From positions 1-64,000 of the forward strand of contig NZ_AUCU01000020.1 in NCBI RefSeq assembly GCF_000429925.1: 64,000 nt of DNA, given 5' to 3'. Positions 61,989 through 64,000 of this stretch are shown one piece after another. Source of the stretch: Desulfatirhabdium butyrativorans DSM 18734. Lineage in GTDB: Bacteria > Desulfobacterota > Desulfobacteria > Desulfobacterales > Desulfatirhabdiaceae. Every line of letters starts with the position of its first letter. Position 1 is the first letter of the stretch. The notes beneath the pieces are model-generated. The model searched no databases, was not told where the DNA came from, and saw only the letters and a list, made by a program, of their open reading frames with translations. A program made the translations under genes and the position numbers.

Positions 61989-62157
61989 CGGCCACGAAAT
62001 GCGCACCTGACGCTGCGCAGCAGCACATGACCATACCTGACACGCACGCAGTGCTTACTTGACGCGCACGAAGTGCGTACATGACGCTGCGAAGCAGCAC
62101 TTGACACGCACGCAGTGCGTATTTGACGCTGCGCAGCAGCACTTGACCTGACCCTGT
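61984..62157. repeat. Alternating palindromic tandem repeats
   Basis: About seven diverged units of 20-22 bp, each starting TGAC and each able to form a small hairpin. One type is TGACACGCACGCAGTGCGTA (units at about 62036, 62055 and 62102), the other TGACGCTGCGCAGCAGCACT (units at about 62009, 62078 and 62122). They fill the space between two convergent genes and end at the stop of the PilB-like gene. Such a structure may act as a bidirectional end signal. Confidence 0.8.
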
Positions 62158-64000
62158 CTATTCCATCTCCAGCATCACCGGCCGACTCAACAGCCGCTTG
62201 ATCCTCGCAACCAGCCGTTTCGGGTTCGCCGGTTTGACGAGATAATCGTCAGCGCCTGCATCGATCACTTCGACTTCCGAGTCCACTTCATCCTTGGATG
62301 TCAGCATGATGATCGGAATATAGCGGGTGGACAGTTGACCTTTGAGCTTCTGGATCATTTCCTTCCCGTCGAGCCCCGGCATCAGATAATCGGTGATGAT
62401 CAGGTCCGGTTTTTCGACATGCGCCGCCTTGAACCCTTCGTTGCCATTGATCGCCGAAACCACTTCAAAATTGTTCGATTCCAGAATATTCCGCAATACC
62501 TTCAGGATGACGACGTTGTCGTCCACGATGAGGATCTTGGGGATTTTTTCCGTCTTGGCGGAGTGGGGCAACGGTTCCTCCGGCTCGGTTTCCGGAAAGA
62601 CCGCCGCCGTAACCCCTCCCACCCGAGGCAACGGCACCGCAGGCGCCGATGCCTGATCATCGGCATCTTCCAGTTCCGGAGGCGCCACGCGCAGCACCTC
62701 CTCAATGGTGGTCAATCCCCTGATCGCCTTGCTGAGTCCATCCTTGCTGAGGACAGTGAAGCCTTCGCTTTCCGCAACTTTCCGTATCTGAACGCCCGAG
62801 ACGTTCCTGTCGAGGATTTCCCGGATCGCAGGCGTGATCGTCAGTACCTCGAAGATACCCATACGGCCCACATATCCGGTGAACTGGCATGCCTCGCATC
62901 CGAGTCCTTTCCAGAATTTCTGGTGCGGGTCCAACCTGTAGAAAGGCGCCATCTGCTCAACGATCTTCGGAGAAAGCGGATCGACGACTTTGCATTTCGG
63001 ACAGATGCCTCTTACCAGTCGCTGGCCGATGACACACAGGAGTGAATCGGCAATGATGAAGCCTTCCACCCCCATATCGAGAAGACGGGTGACGGCCGAC
63101 GGTGTATCGTTCGTGTGCAGTGTCGAGAGAACGAGGTGGCCCGTTTGCGCGGCCTGAAAAGCGATCGACGCCGTTTCACTGTCCCGGATTTCACCGACCA
63201 TGACAATGTCGGGATCCTGGCGGAGAATCGACCGCAGCCCCGCCGCAAACGTGATCCCCGCCTTTGGATTGATCTGCACCTGGTTGATGCCGGGAATATC
63301 GAATTCGACAGGGTCCTCGACCGTAACGATGTTGACCTTGGGCGTGTTCAGTTTTCGAAGCGCCGTATACAGGGTCGATGATTTTCCGCTGCCCGTTGGC
63401 CCGGTCACGAGAATGATGCCCTGAGGCTTACTGATCGCCTCCTGGAAATGCCGCAGGTCATTTTCGTTGAAACCCAAATCCTCGAGACTCATTCCCCCGC
63501 CAGCCGGGTTGAGAATCCGGATGGTCACCTTCTCCCCATAGTTGGTTGGAATGGTGGAAACACGGAGATCGTATCGTGCATCCCCGAATTTGACCTGAGC
63601 CCGGCCATCCTGGGGTTTTCGCCGGATGGAGATATCCATGGTCGAGATGATCTTGATCCGGGAAACCAGCGAGGTATGGACCTGCTTGTCGATCTGCATG
63701 ATCTCCCGCATGATCCCGTCCACCCGATACCGGATGACGACCGTTTCATTCTGGGGCTCGATATGGATGTCGCTGGCCTTCTGCCGGATGGCGTCCGCCA
63801 GAACGGAATTGGTGAATCGAACGACGGGAGGAAGCTCCGTCAGGTTCAACAGGTCCTGAACGTTTTGCTCCTGCTCCTTGGCCTGACTGACGATTTCGAG
63901 CCCATCCGTCAAACCCACATCCGGTCCAAACTGCTCCTCGAGTTTCTTTCGGGGATAATGCTTGTGAATGGCTGCAACAATGTCGCTCTCGGGCGCGACA
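62158..64000 (-). CDS. PilB/GspE-type assembly ATPase fused to C-terminal receiver domain (5' end missing)
   Basis: Hexameric ATPase that drives type IV pilus or type II secretion assembly, 613 residues in the window and open at the right edge. Motifs: VRFTNSVLADAIRQKASDIH, Walker A VTGPTGSGKSSTLYTALRKL, Asp box TVEDPVEFDIPGINQVQIN, Walker B region RQDPDIVMVGEIRDSETA, His box GHLVLSTLHTNDTPSAVTRL and the zinc site CPKCKVV...CEACQFTGYVGRMGIFEV. After a proline-rich linker (about 420-450 of the visible part) a receiver domain follows (KILIVDDNVVILKVLRNIL, phosphoacceptor Asp in IITDYLMPGLDG, DDYLVKPANPKRL). Such a C-terminal fusion is unusual and implies phosphorylation control of the ATPase. 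The missing N-terminus should contain the MshEN-type domain. Confidence 0.93.
   Translation of the reverse strand, partial: VAPESDIVAAIHKHYPRKKLEEQFGPDVGLTDGLEIVSQAKEQEQNVQDLLNLTELPPVVRFTNSVLADAIRQKASDIHIEPQNETVVIRYRVDGIMREIMQIDKQVHTSLVSRIKIISTMDISIRRKPQDGRAQVKFGDARYDLRVSTIPTNYGEKVTIRILNPAGGGMSLEDLGFNENDLRHFQEAISKPQGIILVTGPTGSGKSSTLYTALRKLNTPKVNIVTVEDPVEFDIPGINQVQINPKAGITFAAGLRSILRQDPDIVMVGEIRDSETASIAFQAAQTGHLVLSTLHTNDTPSAVTRLLDMGVEGFIIADSLLCVIGQRLVRGICPKCKVVDPLSPKIVEQMAPFYRLDPHQKFWKGLGCEACQFTGYVGRMGIFEVLTITPAIREILDRNVSGVQIRKVAESEGFTVLSKDGLSKAIRGLTTIEEVLRVAPPELEDADDQASAPAVPLPRVGGVTAAVFPETEPEEPLPHSAKTEKIPKILIVDDNVVILKVLRNILESNNFEVVSAINGNEGFKAAHVEKPDLIITDYLMPGLDGKEMIQKLKGQLSTRYIPIIMLTSKDEVDSEVEVIDAGADDYLVKPANPKRLVARIKRLLSRPVMLEME

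Noticed and set aside
61984-62157. CRISPR array
   Set aside because: The repeats are adjacent palindromes without unique spacers of constant length, and no cas gene is present.

Overview
The window reads as a chromosomal segment of an anaerobic, probably sulfate-reducing member of the Desulfobacterota (order Desulfobacterales is my best guess). The clues are an HdrA/MvhD-type electron-transfer cluster joined to folate one-carbon genes, two UGA-encoded selenocysteines in that cluster, a NifU/NifS pair, a TauE-type exporter cluster, a K+-independent type membrane pyrophosphatase, and several families (DUF6178, DUF1844) that I associate with this phylum. I see no insertion sequence, prophage, CRISPR array or rRNA gene.

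Layout. 1-1.6 kb: 5' part of tuf behind four tRNA genes (Thr-Tyr-Gly-Thr), the same order as the E. coli thrU-tyrU-glyT-thrT-tufB operon. 1.6-19.9 kb, lower in GC by eye: a LysM lytic transglycosylase; a minus-strand group of universal stress protein, small membrane protein, TauE-type transporter, lipoprotein, two-TM protein and a PEP-synthase-like enzyme; a membrane-anchored sigma-54-activator-like protein with an altered GAFTGA loop; a Tpt1/KptA-like protein lacking the usual Arg-His; a cold-shock protein; a DUF6178 protein; and purB. 19.9-23.6 kb: two overlapping sensor kinases and a lone receiver, separated by heptanucleotide repeats.

23.7-31.3 kb is the most notable region: metF-like, hdrA, mvhD, metV, metF (minus strand, one likely promoter at 31.27-31.30 kb). 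hdrA and mvhD each contain an in-frame TGA exactly where family members carry a conserved cysteine, each followed at 20-21 nt by a hairpin loop of the bacterial SECIS type, so both are read as selenoproteins. HdrA is a giant fusion (about 1,492 residues) with a GltD/NfnB-like NAD(P)-binding module inserted into a first HdrA copy, followed by a second HdrA copy. The set looks like a methylene-tetrahydrofolate reductase complex that couples to NAD(P)H and ferredoxin without HdrB or HdrC.

31.4-44.9 kb: surface-polysaccharide and envelope genes (WsaF-like and tandem GT2 glycosyltransferases, an M16C protease, a DPM1-like GT2, a GT-C-like membrane protein, MurJ) plus HU and a pyruvate-kinase-C-terminal-like protein. 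44.9-58.5 kb: housekeeping genes (hisD, rluD, carD, hppA, pth, rplY, prs, tRNA-Gln, ispE, degP-type protease, DUF1844, serA, MEMO-family protein). 58.7-64 kb: nifU-nifS, an inositol-phosphate synthase, a block of alternating palindromic tandem repeats, and the 5'-truncated gene for a PilB/GspE ATPase fused to a C-terminal receiver domain.

An apparently unnamed dispersed intergenic repeat of about 85-100 bp occurs at five places (7.3, 38.8, 46.2, 57.5 and 58.6 kb). Coordinates and starts were set by eye from the sequence; family names rest on motif recognition, not on database searches.
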